This document shows, piece by piece, positions 1 through 9,107 of a DNA stretch of 64,000 bases. Below the pieces are notes generated by a model. The model was not told where the DNA came from. It saw nothing but the letters and a program-made list of their open reading frames with translations, and ran no database searches. The first letter of the stretch is position 1; every line of letters starts with the position of its first letter. Origin of the DNA: Viridibacillus soli (GTDB lineage: Bacteria > Bacillota > Bacilli > Bacillales_A > Planococcaceae); NCBI RefSeq assembly GCF_016612995.1, contig NZ_JAEOAH010000011.1, positions 23,287 to 87,286 of the forward strand, given 5' to 3'. The translations under genes were made by a program, and so were the position numbers.

Positions 1-1052
1 AAGGTTTGGAAAAAGTATTCTTTGCCGATAACGGCTCCTCAGCAATTGAAGTCGCTTTAAAAATGAGCTTTCAGTATCGAGCTCAAACCGGTCAGCCAAA
101 GAAAAAACGCTTTTTAGCATTAACAGGTGCATACCATGGCGAAACACTAGGTGCACTGTCTGTTGGAGGTGTCGATTTATACAACGAAGTATATGCTCCT
201 CTTTTACTTAATGTTGTACGTGCACAGGGACCTGATTGCTTCCGCTGTCCTTTTGAGGAGTCACCAGAGACTTGTAACGCCTCGTGCACACAATATGTGG
301 AAGAACAATTGAAAGAACATGCAGATACAATTTCAGCTGCTATTATTGAGCCATTAATTCAAGCGGCAGCAGGTATGAAGATGTATCCCCCTGTGTACAT
401 AAAAAAATTAAGAGCATTATGCGATGAATATGATGTTCATTTTATTGCAGATGAAGTGGCAGTTGGTTTCGGTCGTACAGGTACTTTATTTGCTTGTGAA
501 CAAGCCGGTATTACACCAGACTTTTTATGTTTATCAAAAGGAATTACGGGTGGGTATTTACCGCTCTCCGCTGTATTAACTACAAATGAGGTATATAACG
601 CTTTTTATGATGATTACGGTACGATGAAAGCTTTCTTACATTCGCATAGTTATTCGGGCAACCCACTTGCCATTCGGGTCGCTGAGGAAGTATTAGATAT
701 ATTTGAGGATGAACAGGTTTTGGTTCAGTTGGAATCTAAACAAAAAATATTGAAAGAGCTAGCTCATGAGGCATTTGCCCATTTACCTTATGTAGGTGAA
801 TACCGTCAAACTGGATTTGTTGGCGCAATCGAATTGGTAGCTGATAAAAAGACGAAGGCACCTTTCCAAAGTGAAGAGCGTATCGGTTATCAAATTTATC
901 AACGTGCACTTGAAAAAGGTCTCCTTATACGCCCACTTGGTAACATTATTTACTTTATGCCACCATACGTCATTTCCGAAGATGAAATGACATGGATGGT
1001 TGACACAACTAAAGAAGTAATAACTCAATTTTTCAAGGAAAGAGGTAAGTAA
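1..1052 (+). CDS. bioA: BioA, adenosylmethionine-8-amino-7-oxononanoate aminotransferase (5' truncated by window)
   Basis: PLP-dependent class III aminotransferase that makes 7,8-diaminononanoate in biotin synthesis. The reading frame is already open at base 3, so the real N-terminus lies before the window; the TTG at base 6 is an internal Leu codon. The visible part has the cofactor-site motif DNGSSA, the ADEV aspartate, and the Schiff-base lysine in LSKGITGG, then an intact C-terminus. It is followed after one base by bioY, then by a dead bioB, so this is the tail of a biotin operon. Family assignment is firm; other class III aminotransferases are less likely because of the bioY/bioB context. 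Confidence 0.93.
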   Translation, partial: GLEKVFFADNGSSAIEVALKMSFQYRAQTGQPKKKRFLALTGAYHGETLGALSVGGVDLYNEVYAPLLLNVVRAQGPDCFRCPFEESPETCNASCTQYVEEQLKEHADTISAAIIEPLIQAAAGMKMYPPVYIKKLRALCDEYDVHFIADEVAVGFGRTGTLFACEQAGITPDFLCLSKGITGGYLPLSAVLTTNEVYNAFYDDYGTMKAFLHSHSYSGNPLAIRVAEEVLDIFEDEQVLVQLESKQKILKELAHEAFAHLPYVGEYRQTGFVGAIELVADKKTKAPFQSEERIGYQIYQRALEKGLLIRPLGNIIYFMPPYVISEDEMTWMVDTTKEVITQFFKERGK

Positions 1053-1053
1053 A

Positions 1054-1656
1054 TTGAAAAATGCACGTATTTTTTCTCTTTCACTCGTATCAATTTTTGC
1101 TGCGTTGACCGCAATTGGCGCTTTTATTAAAATTCCACTACCCGTTGTACCCTTTACTCTGCAAATTATTGTTGTGTTTTTAGCAGGTTCATTGTTAGGG
1201 AGTAAGCGAGGTTTACAGAGTCAATTAGTTTATGTTCTCGTTGGTCTAGCTGGGCTACCCGTCTTTGCAGAAGGTGGTGGTTTTATGTATGTATTAAAGC
1301 CGACGTTTGGTTATTTAATTGGCTTTGCTGCAGGTGCATATGTGATTGGTTGCATAATTGAACGAGTGGAACAACCTACACGTAAAGATTTTATAAAGGC
1401 GAATTTAGTTGGTACTGTTGTGATTTATGCTGTAGGTGTACCATATCTTTATATGGCATTGAATCTTTGGATGGATGTACCAACTAGCGTATCACATGTG
1501 CTCGTAGCCGGATTTTTTAGTACAGTGGGTGTTGACTTTGCGCTTGCTATTTTTACAAGTTTATTAGCTATCCGTCTATATCCGATAGTGAAAAAAATGC
1601 TTGCAACGAAAAGTGAAAAACAAAATGGACTTGCAAACACTAGCTCAAGAAGTTAG
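1054..1656 (+). CDS. bioY: BioY, biotin ECF transporter substrate-binding subunit (copy 1)
   Basis: Integral membrane S-component that binds biotin and docks on an ECF energising module. It starts with TTG one base after the bioA stop, with AAGGAAAGAGG ending 7 bases upstream. The 200-residue product has about six hydrophobic helices and the typical BioY N-terminal FIKIPLPVVPFTLQ segment. The 3' end overlaps the start of the degenerate bioB by about 30 bases, so the original operon was bioA-bioY-bioB. A second BioY lies at 29469-30047. No ATPase genes adjoin this copy, so it must share an energising module encoded elsewhere. Confidence 0.93.
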   Translation: MKNARIFSLSLVSIFAALTAIGAFIKIPLPVVPFTLQIIVVFLAGSLLGSKRGLQSQLVYVLVGLAGLPVFAEGGGFMYVLKPTFGYLIGFAAGAYVIGCIIERVEQPTRKDFIKANLVGTVVIYAVGVPYLYMALNLWMDVPTSVSHVLVAGFFSTVGVDFALAIFTSLLAIRLYPIVKKMLATKSEKQNGLANTSSRS

Positions 1657-1905
1657 TAAAGATAAAGAATTAACAAATGAAGAAGCAATGGCTATATTAA
1701 TGATTGAACATGTTGAACTTCTCCCATTACTTCACAATGCATTTACAATCCGTAAACTTTAATACGGAAAAAAGTGAAGTTAAATATGATTATGAATGAA
1801 CAAAGTTGTTATTGTCCAGAGGATCTTGGCTATCTTCAACCATTAGGGGTATATGCAGCGAATAGTATTTTCGTGAGAGACTATTAAACAACTGAAGGTC
1901 AATAG
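1625..1905 (+). pseudogene. bioB: bioB (biotin synthase) remnant with large internal deletion
   Basis: The ATG at 1625 opens a clear BioB N-terminus (residues MDLQTLAQEV, EEAMAIL, LLPLLHNAFTIRK). A TAA at 1760 interrupts it. One A is missing from the A-run at 1768-1773, which restores the frame YGKK-VKLNMIMN only after a shift. The radical-SAM CxxxCxxC region then reads CPED-L-GY-L, and the text jumps directly to LQPLGVYAANSIFV, which is the BioB C-terminus. A TAA at 1885 replaces the Leu of DYLTT. Some 230-250 residues of the catalytic barrel are gone, so no active enzyme is possible. What is seen is the remnant text; the BioB alignment is from memory of the family. Confidence 0.9.
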
Positions 1906-1953
1906 TAAGTAAAACTTAGTAGTAAGTCATTAAAAATTTGTGCACATAATATC

Positions 1954-1997
1954 AAAAATGGTATGGCCTATATTCGTAATTTGGCCATACCATTTTT
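1954..1997. terminator. Bidirectional rho-independent terminator between bio and opp
   Basis: A perfect 15-bp inverted repeat (AAAAATGGTATGGCC at 1954-1968 and its complement at 1983-1997) with A-run and T-run ends. It sits between the converging bio remnant and oppF, so it can serve both strands. Confidence 0.85.
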
Positions 1998-2107
1998 AGA
2001 GGATTTGCGTATAGTTTTCTCACCTTGTCCAGTAAAGTGAAATAATACCAGATATCGATTAATAAATCATAACTTTAAATGCTACGAGATTGAATATCCT
2101 CTAATGA

Positions 2108-3022
2108 TTATTCGGTATCTTTCCATTTCTGAACTGTTGCTACCGTACCGTAAACGAAGTGTTTGTCAGAAACTTCATGGAATGAAGCGCTTTCATCTAC
2201 TTCTTCATGTACATAAGGAATTCTCGTACGTCTCGATTCTGATAATGGATCCGGTAATGGAATAGCCGAGAGTAAGGATTTCGTATATGGGTGGACAGGA
2301 GAATGATAAATATCATCTGCTAATCCAATTTCAACGATTTTCCCACTGTACATAACGGCAATACGATCACTTATATATTTCACCATTGAAAGATCATGAG
2401 CGATGAATAGATATGTTAAGTTATGTTCTTTTTGTAGCTGTTTTAATAAGTTTACAACTTGTGCTTGAATCGATACGTCAAGTGCTGAAATTGGTTCGTC
2501 AGCAATGATAAAGCTTGGATTTAAGCTTAGCGCACGTGCAATACCAATACGTTGTCGTTGTCCGCCTGAAAATTCATGTGCATAGCGATTTGCATGCTCT
2601 TTATTTAGACCAACAGCTTCTAGTAATGAGGCTACTTTTTCACGACGCTCTTTTTTGTTTTTGTAAAGACCATGAATATCAAAGCTTTCACTAATAATTT
2701 CCCCAGCTGTCATACGCGGGTTAAGAGAGGCGTATGGATCTTGGAAAATCATTTGCATTTCACGATTGAATTGCTTCAATTCTTTCGCAGATTTTTTGCC
2801 ATGTACATCTTTGCCATCAAAGATAACTTCGCCGCCTGTTATATCATAGAGGCGAATGATAGAGCGTCCTGTTGTTGATTTTCCACAGCCTGATTCTCCA
2901 ACAAGTCCAAGTGTTTCACCTTCATAAATGTCGAAGCTAATACCGTCAACAGCTTTAATTGGGTTATTCGATGAGCCAAAGTGTTGTGTTAAGTTTTTGA
3001 TTTCGAGTAGCTTTTTAGACAT
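2108..3022 (-). CDS. oppF: OppF, oligopeptide ABC transporter ATP-binding protein
   Basis: Cytoplasmic ATPase of the oligopeptide importer. The 304 residues contain Walker A GESGCGKST (42-50), the signature SGGQRQR and Walker B ADEPISALD, followed by the oligopeptide/dipeptide C-terminal extension (HPYTKSLLSAIPLPDP). The ATG has AAAGGAGG about ten bases upstream, inside the end of oppD, which it overlaps by 8 bases. It is the last gene of oppA-B-C-D-F. Which peptides are carried cannot be told from sequence. Confidence 0.93.
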   Translation of the reverse strand: MSKKLLEIKNLTQHFGSSNNPIKAVDGISFDIYEGETLGLVGESGCGKSTTGRSIIRLYDITGGEVIFDGKDVHGKKSAKELKQFNREMQMIFQDPYASLNPRMTAGEIISESFDIHGLYKNKKERREKVASLLEAVGLNKEHANRYAHEFSGGQRQRIGIARALSLNPSFIIADEPISALDVSIQAQVVNLLKQLQKEHNLTYLFIAHDLSMVKYISDRIAVMYSGKIVEIGLADDIYHSPVHPYTKSLLSAIPLPDPLSESRRTRIPYVHEEVDESASFHEVSDKHFVYGTVATVQKWKDTE

Positions 3023-4070
3023 TCAATTGATCCTCCTTTGCCAAATAACCTTCAATACGCTTTGATACGGCTTCAGGAATTGGAATTTTAGGTGCATCGG
3101 GATGCAATAACCACGTTTTTGCAAAATGCGTTTCACTTATTTGGAACATTGGTGGTTCTTTTTCATAATCAATTGCTAGTGCAAATTCATTTCGTGCTGC
3201 AAATGCGTCGCCTTTTGGCGGATGGATTAAATCTGGTGGTGACCCTGGAATCGTACGTAATAATTCATCTGAATTACTATCAATATCTGGCATTGAGCCA
3301 AGTAAACCCCAAGTGTACGGATGCTTTGGATTGTAGAAAATTTCATTCACTGTCCCGTATTCAACGATTTGACCTGCATACATAACGGCAACACGGTCTG
3401 CGACATTCGCTACAACACCTAGATCATGGGTAATGAAGATGATTGATGTATTGCTTGTTTTTTGAATTTCCTTCATAAGTTCCAAAATTTGTGCTTGAAT
3501 CGTTACATCAAGAGCAGTTGTTGGTTCATCGGCGATTAATAATTTCGGATCTGCTGCTAATGCAATCGCAATTACAACACGTTGACGCATGCCGCCTGAA
3601 AATTCATGTGGATACTGTTTATAACGTTTTTCTGGCATAGGAATACCTACTTGTGTTAGTAATTCAATAGCTCGCTTTTTTGCTTCAGAGCGTGAAATTT
3701 TCTTATGTTGTAAAATAACTTCCGTAATCTGTCTACCAATTCGCATCGTTGGATTTAAAGAAGTCATTGGATCTTGGAAAATCATCGCGATCTCATTGCC
3801 ACGTACTTTTGACATTTGTTTATCCGAAAGGGGGATTAGATCACGACCATTAAATAGGATTTTACCAGATTCATATATGCCAGGAGGCTGTGGAATCAGC
3901 TTCATTAGCGCGTTACTCGTAACACTCTTACCGGAACCAGATTCTCCTACAATCGCAAGTGTTTCTCCTGCTTTTAATTCAAAATTGACACCGCGCACGG
4001 CTTGTACAATGCCCGCATACGTTTTAAAGTTGATTCTTAAATCTTGTACTTGTAAAATCGTATCACTCAT
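3015..4070 (-). CDS. oppD: OppD, oligopeptide ABC transporter ATP-binding protein
   Basis: Second ATPase of the Opp importer, partner of OppF. Walker A GESGSGKS lies near residues 42-49, the signature is SGGMRQR, Walker B is ADEPTTALD, and the C-terminal extension carries HPYTWGLLGSMP. The ATG at 4070 was chosen because AAGGAGG lies nine bases upstream; the in-frame GTG at 4079 abuts the ribosome site and cannot use it. 351 residues, usual for OppD. It lies 14 bases after oppC. Confidence 0.93.
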   Translation of the reverse strand: MSDTILQVQDLRINFKTYAGIVQAVRGVNFELKAGETLAIVGESGSGKSVTSNALMKLIPQPPGIYESGKILFNGRDLIPLSDKQMSKVRGNEIAMIFQDPMTSLNPTMRIGRQITEVILQHKKISRSEAKKRAIELLTQVGIPMPEKRYKQYPHEFSGGMRQRVVIAIALAADPKLLIADEPTTALDVTIQAQILELMKEIQKTSNTSIIFITHDLGVVANVADRVAVMYAGQIVEYGTVNEIFYNPKHPYTWGLLGSMPDIDSNSDELLRTIPGSPPDLIHPPKGDAFAARNEFALAIDYEKEPPMFQISETHFAKTWLLHPDAPKIPIPEAVSKRIEGYLAKEDQLNV

Positions 4071-4084
4071 TCTTGACACCCTCC

Positions 4085-5014
4085 TTATTTCCGTAATTTT
4101 GGATCTAGTGCGTCACGCAAACCATCACCAACTGCATTAAATGCGAAGATGGTTAATGAAATGAATATTGCTGGGAAAAATAGTCGCCAAGGCGCATTTG
4201 TGATTGCATTATTACCTTCAGATGCCATCGTTCCCCAGCTTGCTGTTGGAGCAGGAACACCTAAGCCTAAATAACTTAAGAATGATTCTGTAAAGATGGC
4301 TGTTGGAATCGTTAAAGTCATTGTTACTAAAATAGCGCCTAATGCGTTTGGGATTAAATGTTTAATAATTAAATGTTTTGTATTGGCACCTAAAGTTCTG
4401 GCAGCTAGTACGTATTCCTGATTTTTGATGGATAATACTTCACCACGTACGATACGGGCCATGTTAATCCAACCAGTAATCGATAGCGCGATAATCATTG
4501 GTACTAAGCCAGGCTGTAAAACAACTAATAGCACGATTACAACTAATAAGTACGGCACAGCTGTTAATACGTCAGCGATACGCATCATAATATTATCGAC
4601 ACGTCCACCTGCAAGGCCTGAAATACTACCCCATAGCACACCGATAATTAGATCAATGACCGCAGCAGTAATTCCGATGAATAGAGAAATACGTGCGCCT
4701 GCCCATACACGAACGAATACATCTCGTCCTAAATCATCCGTACCAAACCAATGTGTAGATGAAGGGGGAGTGTTATATAAACCTAGTTGTTCACGATAAC
4801 TAAATTGTGAAAACATAGGTACGAAAGTGGCCATCAGTATGATGATGACTAGTGCAATTAAGCCGAAAATTGCTAATTTATTTTGAGAAAATCGTAAAAA
4901 AACTTCTTTCCAAAAGGATACGGATTTATCTGCAAGCTTTTCCGTTTCTTCATGTTTTCCTCCGACAATCTCAAACATTTCTTTATCTATTTTTTCAAAT
5001 TGTTGTTGTGACAT
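4085..5014 (-). CDS. oppC: OppC, oligopeptide ABC transporter permease
   Basis: Inner-membrane permease of 309 residues. It has a long soluble N-terminal stretch (about 35 residues), a first membrane helix, then the DPP-type permease domain with TDDLGRDVFVR and the EAA-like loop (RTLGANTKHLIIKHLIPNA) that contacts the ATPases. The ATG overlaps the oppB stop codon by one base, which implies translational coupling. Confidence 0.93.
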   Translation of the reverse strand: MSQQQFEKIDKEMFEIVGGKHEETEKLADKSVSFWKEVFLRFSQNKLAIFGLIALVIIILMATFVPMFSQFSYREQLGLYNTPPSSTHWFGTDDLGRDVFVRVWAGARISLFIGITAAVIDLIIGVLWGSISGLAGGRVDNIMMRIADVLTAVPYLLVVIVLLVVLQPGLVPMIIALSITGWINMARIVRGEVLSIKNQEYVLAARTLGANTKHLIIKHLIPNALGAILVTMTLTIPTAIFTESFLSYLGLGVPAPTASWGTMASEGNNAITNAPWRLFFPAIFISLTIFAFNAVGDGLRDALDPKLRK

Positions 5015-5943
5015 TATTTTTTCGCTCCTCTCAGCTTAATACGCGGATCGATAATGCCGTATAAAATATCTACGATAAATACAGCAAATAGAAGAATGAT
5101 AGAATAGAACACCGTTGTACCCATAATGACTGTGTAGTCACGGTTCGTAATACTTTGTACGAAATGTTTACCAAGTCCTGGGATTGCAAAAATTTGTTCT
5201 ACGATAAAACTACCAGTTACAACACCAGCAGTTAAAGGTCCAAGATATGTAACGACTGGTAAAAGGGCATTACGCAAAGTATGACGGAAAACGATTGTCC
5301 ATTTTCCAATTCCTTTCGCTCGAGCCATTTTAACGTAATCACTGTTGTTTTGCTCTAGCATACTGGAGCGTGTTAGTTTAGCGATAAAACCCATATGCGA
5401 CATGGCAATGGCAAGGGCAGGCAAAATACTATAGATAAATCCTTTCCATCCACTTATAGGGAATAAGCCGAGTTTATATGCTAATAAATATTGCATTAAA
5501 CCTGCTAAAATAAAGGAAGGAACTGAAATACCAAGGACAGCAATTGTGGTGGATAAATAATCCGGAAAACGATTGTGGTATAGTGCAGAAATGACACCTA
5601 GGAGTATACCTAGACCTATAGCTATAAGCATTGCTTGAATACCTAAAGTTAAAGAGATTGGGAAGCCTTCTAAAATCATATCATTTGTAGAACGTGACTT
5701 ATATTTCATGGACTCTCCAAAATCAAAAGTTACAGAATCGATTAAATAATCCTTATATTGAATATACCATGGGTTATCTAAACCATATTTCTCATTTAAA
5801 CGTTCTTCAATTTGCGGTGGGAAATTACGTTCACTCGCAAATGGGCTACCAGGTGCCATTCTCATTAAGAAAAAAGTGGCTGTTATAATAACGAAAAGGG
5901 CAAGTACAATATACATTAGCCTTTTCACAATATAGTTAATCAC
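5014..5943 (-). CDS. oppB: OppB, oligopeptide ABC transporter permease
   Basis: First permease of the Opp system, 309 residues from a GTG at 5943 that has AAAGGAGG about eight bases upstream. Upstream in-frame codons would add residues that do not look like OppB. The N-terminus is a membrane helix followed by the periplasmic segment with GLDNPWYIQYKDYL; the permease domain holds the EAA-type loop (ARAKGIGKWTIVFRHTLRNALLP). It is separated from oppA by about 160 bases that contain a terminator-like hairpin. Confidence 0.92.
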   Translation of the reverse strand: MINYIVKRLMYIVLALFVIITATFFLMRMAPGSPFASERNFPPQIEERLNEKYGLDNPWYIQYKDYLIDSVTFDFGESMKYKSRSTNDMILEGFPISLTLGIQAMLIAIGLGILLGVISALYHNRFPDYLSTTIAVLGISVPSFILAGLMQYLLAYKLGLFPISGWKGFIYSILPALAIAMSHMGFIAKLTRSSMLEQNNSDYVKMARAKGIGKWTIVFRHTLRNALLPVVTYLGPLTAGVVTGSFIVEQIFAIPGLGKHFVQSITNRDYTVIMGTTVFYSIILLFAVFIVDILYGIIDPRIKLRGAKK

Positions 5944-5992
5944 ATGAACATCCTCCTTTAAGTTGTCGATTGACAAACAGGTTAAAAAGTCT

Positions 5993-6037
5993 AAAAAAAG
6001 CTGTCCCATAAACCGAATGAACGGCAATGAGGCAGCT
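5993..6037 (-). terminator. Hairpin between oppA and oppB, probable partial terminator
   Basis: On the minus strand AGCTGCCTCAT pairs with ATGGGACAGCT (9 of 11 positions), followed directly by seven Ts. Being inside the opp operon, it would lower expression of oppBCDF relative to the abundant binding protein oppA (inference). Confidence 0.65.
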
Positions 6038-6106
6038 CTTTGCTGTTAGTAATAATGTCAAACTTTAATAAACGTTATTGTTTATACAGCTAGTTCTGCA
6101 ATAATA

Positions 6107-7756
6107 TTATTTAGTAATATCTACCCATTTAAGCTGTACGTTAGCAATCGGGTCAGGACCCATATCTTTTACCGATTCTTTTTTAACAGATAAGTTTGTG
6201 TAGTAATAGATTGGTGCAACAGGGAATTCTTTCATAGCAATTCCTTCAGCTTCTTTTAATATGTCAACACGTTTTTCATAATCTGTTTCAGCAACCGATT
6301 TTTTCATAAGTGCTTTATAGTCTGCATTTTCCCATCCAGTATCATTGTTGCCGTTATCGGCAGTTGAGAACATTTCAAGGAAAGTGTAAGGATCTCTATA
6401 GTCAGCATTCCATCCCAGACGTCCTACGTCATAATCTAATTTTGATAATTTATCTAGATATACTTGCCACTCTGCATTATCAATTGTTACATTGATACCT
6501 AAGTTTTTATGCCAACCTTCTTGAATGAATTGTGCAACAGCGGCATGTGCTTCACTAGTATTCATAGAAATTGCGATTTTGATATCAGATGCATTTTTAA
6601 TACCAAGTTCTTTCATACCCGCTTCAAGTGCAGCTTTTGCACCTTCCATATCATTGTCTTTGTAGTAACCACGATCCTCTTCAAAACCAGCAATCGCACC
6701 TGGAATCATGCCAAGAGCAGGTTTTTGTTCACCTTTTGTTACGTTGTCAATTAAATCTTGACGATTCATTGCTAATGTTAATGCTTTACGAATGTTAGCG
6801 TTCTTAGTAAATTTACCTTTTGTGTTTAACTTATACCAATAAACTGATGAGACATCCATAATATTCAGTGTATTATTCTTTTTAAATTCATCAATTGAAT
6901 CAAGCGCAACGTTTTGATAAGGAGGACCTAAATAATCAATTTCTCCAGCTTTAAATTTTTGTACAGCTACAGCTTCTTTTTCAACCATGCTGATATTAAC
7001 TTGGTCAAGTTTTACAGTGGCTGCATCCCAGTAGTCAGCGTTTTTCTTTAATGTGACTGAAGTATCGTGTTTCCAATCATCAAAAGTAAATGGTCCGTTT
7101 GTTACATAATCCTTACCAGCTTCAGTGGACCAATCTTTGTTTGCTTCAGCTACTTTTTGGTTAACAGGCATATAAGTATAGAATGATGTTAATTCAAGGA
7201 AGTAAGGTGTTGGGTTTTCTAAAGTAACTTCTAACGTTTTTTCATCTACTGCTTTTACCGCAACATCATCAGCAGAACCTTTGCCTTTGTTATAAGCTTC
7301 GCCGCCTTTAACATAGTAAAGTTGAGTAGCATATTCAGAAGCATTGTCTGGATTTAGTGCGAATTTCCAAGCATATTCGAAATCGCCTGCAACGACTGGA
7401 TCACCATTTGTCCATTTTGCATCACGTAATCTAAATGTGTAAGTCAATTTATTTTTACTAATTTTAATATCTTCTGCCATTGCATTTTCTGCTTTAGCTT
7501 CTTTGTTCAGACGAGTTAGTCCTTCAAAAACACTTGTTATTAGTGCACCAGAAGTACTATCTGTAACTAACTGTGGATTCATTGAAGGTGGCTCTGAAGG
7601 AATCACCAAATTTAATTCTTTTGTTTTAGCTTTGTCTCCGCCATCTTTTCCTTTGTCGTCATCCTTAGAAGTTTCGCCACCGAAGTTACAAGCAGCTAGC
7701 ACCAAAGAAATCATTGCCAAAAAAGTTAACAATAAATAATTCTTCTTTTTAGTCAT
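6107..7756 (-). CDS. oppA: OppA, oligopeptide-binding lipoprotein
   Basis: Extracellular substrate-binding protein of the Opp importer (SBP family 5), 549 residues. The signal peptide MTKKKNYLLLTF ends in the lipobox LAAC, so Cys23 is the lipidated residue; a charged Gly/Lys/Asp linker follows. Family motifs seen are EPPSMNPQLVTD, VTNGPFTFDDWKHD and the RDPYTFLEMF region. AAGGGGG precedes the ATG. First gene of the minus-strand opp operon, with a long upstream region. Confidence 0.94.
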   Translation of the reverse strand: MTKKKNYLLLTFLAMISLVLAACNFGGETSKDDDKGKDGGDKAKTKELNLVIPSEPPSMNPQLVTDSTSGALITSVFEGLTRLNKEAKAENAMAEDIKISKNKLTYTFRLRDAKWTNGDPVVAGDFEYAWKFALNPDNASEYATQLYYVKGGEAYNKGKGSADDVAVKAVDEKTLEVTLENPTPYFLELTSFYTYMPVNQKVAEANKDWSTEAGKDYVTNGPFTFDDWKHDTSVTLKKNADYWDAATVKLDQVNISMVEKEAVAVQKFKAGEIDYLGPPYQNVALDSIDEFKKNNTLNIMDVSSVYWYKLNTKGKFTKNANIRKALTLAMNRQDLIDNVTKGEQKPALGMIPGAIAGFEEDRGYYKDNDMEGAKAALEAGMKELGIKNASDIKIAISMNTSEAHAAVAQFIQEGWHKNLGINVTIDNAEWQVYLDKLSKLDYDVGRLGWNADYRDPYTFLEMFSTADNGNNDTGWENADYKALMKKSVAETDYEKRVDILKEAEGIAMKEFPVAPIYYYTNLSVKKESVKDMGPDPIANVQLKWVDITK

Positions 7757-8195
7757 TTAAATCCCCCTTGTTTTTAGTAATAAGCCTTTGTGAGAAGCTC
7801 ACTTTCAATATAACAAAAAAATAATGTTAGATAAACAAATAAATTACATAAATATATTTTCATAGATATCATACTATTAAATAACAATTATGTTTAATTC
7901 AATACACTAGTATAGTGAAGTAGAAATATAATAAATTTTTATCTTTTTTTTAAGAAAGGGAATGTTAATCATATAAATTTGAAATAAGACTTAAACGATT
8001 TTTAATTTACGTCATTAATAGAAAATTATTTATATTCAAAAAATAAGTCTAAAGTAACAGCTTATTTCATCTTGTTTTCGTTACTTTAATAGGTGTTTTT
8101 TTGTGAAATGATCTATAATTAGTATATGAATGTAGTCAATTAGTTATGAGTTAAGTGAATGTTATTTTATATTTCCGATAATATGCTAATTTGAT
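7757..8195. other. AT-rich upstream region of oppA, no gene
   Basis: About 440 bases of very AT-rich sequence between oppA and the inserted element at 8205. I see no open frame with a ribosome site. The oppA promoter must lie here; TTGAAT and TAATAG at 17-bp spacing on the minus strand are a weak candidate only. Confidence 0.5.
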
Positions 8196-8204
8196 ATGAT
8201 GAAT

Positions 8205-8429
8205 CAGGTGTGTTGATTAGGGGAGTATTAGGTTGTTATTTACCGTTAAAAAAATTTTTTTGTTCAATACTAACGTATGTTACTACATTTTTTAGTTGAT
8301 TGTAGCGGAGGGTGCTCGACTCCTGCGGGAAGCGGCTCGGTGCTTGCCCGCGGAAAGCGAGCATCCCGTAGCGGAAATCAACCTACCACTTTAATAGTAA
8401 TGGTTGAAATTGGTTAATCAACACGCCTA
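8205..8429. mobile_element. 225-bp non-autonomous transposable element (MITE-like), complete copy
   Basis: The element has imperfect 15-bp terminal inverted repeats (CAGGTGTGTTGATTA at the left; the right end read backwards is TAGGCGTGTTGATTA) and is flanked exactly by 9-bp direct repeats ATGATGAAT at 8196-8204 and 8430-8438. It encodes no protein. The left half is AT-rich; the core, about 8299-8382, is GC-rich and folds back (GGGTGCTCG with CGAGCATCC, GTTGATT with AATCAAC). Related copies lie at 15276-15400 and from 63868 onward. The core resembles a GC-rich repeat I recall from Bacillaceae genomes; that is memory, not a search. Confidence 0.8.
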
Positions 8430-8445
8430 ATGATGAATTAAAGAG

Positions 8446-8559
8446 ATGTGGTCCATTATCATTATTTTTGCTATTCTTGGAAACAGGTAAATTGAAAAAT
8501 GGAATTATATTCAAGATGTTATAAAAGAAGAAGAAAATGCATTAATTGCTTCTAAATAA
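8446..8559 (+). pseudogene. Possible decayed small membrane-protein gene
   Basis: ATG at 8446 reads MWSIIIIFAILGNR, a TAA at 8488, then in the same frame a charged tail of 22 residues ending KEEENALIASK at a second TAA. A hydrophobic helix followed by a charged tail suggests a small membrane protein broken by one stop. It starts eight bases after the element at 8205-8429. No family recognised; it could be chance. Confidence 0.3.
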
Positions 8560-8583
8560 AAATCTAAATAGGAGATGACTATT

Positions 8584-8784
8584 TTGTCGAAATTACTTAC
8601 TCCCATTTTATTTTTACTAGCAGGCTTCGTCAATTTGTCGATATTCCTTTATCGAGCGCTAGTTTTGGATCATGGATTTTCACCTAAGACTATAGTTTTT
8701 ATCGTTGCTTGCATTTTTTTAATTGTATTTTGTGTTAGGGAAATTCAAAATGTAAGAAAGTATAATAAAGGAACTAAGAACTAG
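8584..8784 (+). CDS. Small two-helix membrane protein, unknown function
   Basis: 66 residues from a TTG at 8584. TAGGAG ends nine bases upstream, whereas the in-frame ATG at 8575 abuts that site and is a poor start. Two hydrophobic segments (LTPILFLLAGFVNLSIFLY and TIVFIVACIFLIVFCV) are followed by a basic tail. A terminator follows at 8795. I do not recognise the family. Confidence 0.6.
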   Translation: MSKLLTPILFLLAGFVNLSIFLYRALVLDHGFSPKTIVFIVACIFLIVFCVREIQNVRKYNKGTKN

Positions 8785-8794
8785 GGTATTAACT

Positions 8795-8837
8795 AGAAAT
8801 GGTTAAGTGCTCATAATACTCGCAATTAACCATTTCT
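8795..8837 (+). terminator. Terminator after the small membrane protein gene
   Basis: 12-bp perfect stem AGAAATGGTTAA (8795-8806) with its complement at 8826-8837. The T-tract after it is weak. Confidence 0.55.
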
Positions 8838-8864
8838 TAAAATGAAGTGATAGGAGGTAGTAAT

Positions 8865-9107
8865 ATGACTAATCATAAAGTAGTGATTATAGATTTTATA
8901 CATAATGGACCGCAAACTTGCTTTGTAAAATTTTCTGGTTTTGACGGTGATAATAATAATGAATATGAAGGTATGGTACGTTTTGTAGGAGAGATGCCAT
9001 ATGGTGATATCATTCATCCAACAAAAAGTGAGCTATCTAATGACTGTAGAGAATTTTTAAAAGACTATTTATTGGATAAATATCAACTGGGCGAATTTAA
9101 TGAATAA
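8865..9107 (+). CDS. Hypothetical 80-residue acidic protein
   Basis: The ATG at 8865 has TAGGAGG seven bases upstream, a strong site. The product is soluble and acidic, beginning MTNHKVVIIDF and holding CFVKFSGFDGDNNNEYEG; no signal peptide or membrane helix. Its last bases overlap the next small frame. I do not recognise it. Confidence 0.6.
   Translation: MTNHKVVIIDFIHNGPQTCFVKFSGFDGDNNNEYEGMVRFVGEMPYGDIIHPTKSELSNDCREFLKDYLLDKYQLGEFNE

Noticed and set aside
5014..6027. Longer OppB start giving 28 extra residues
   Set aside because: The extra residues do not resemble OppB and the GTG at 5943 has an excellent AAAGGAGG.
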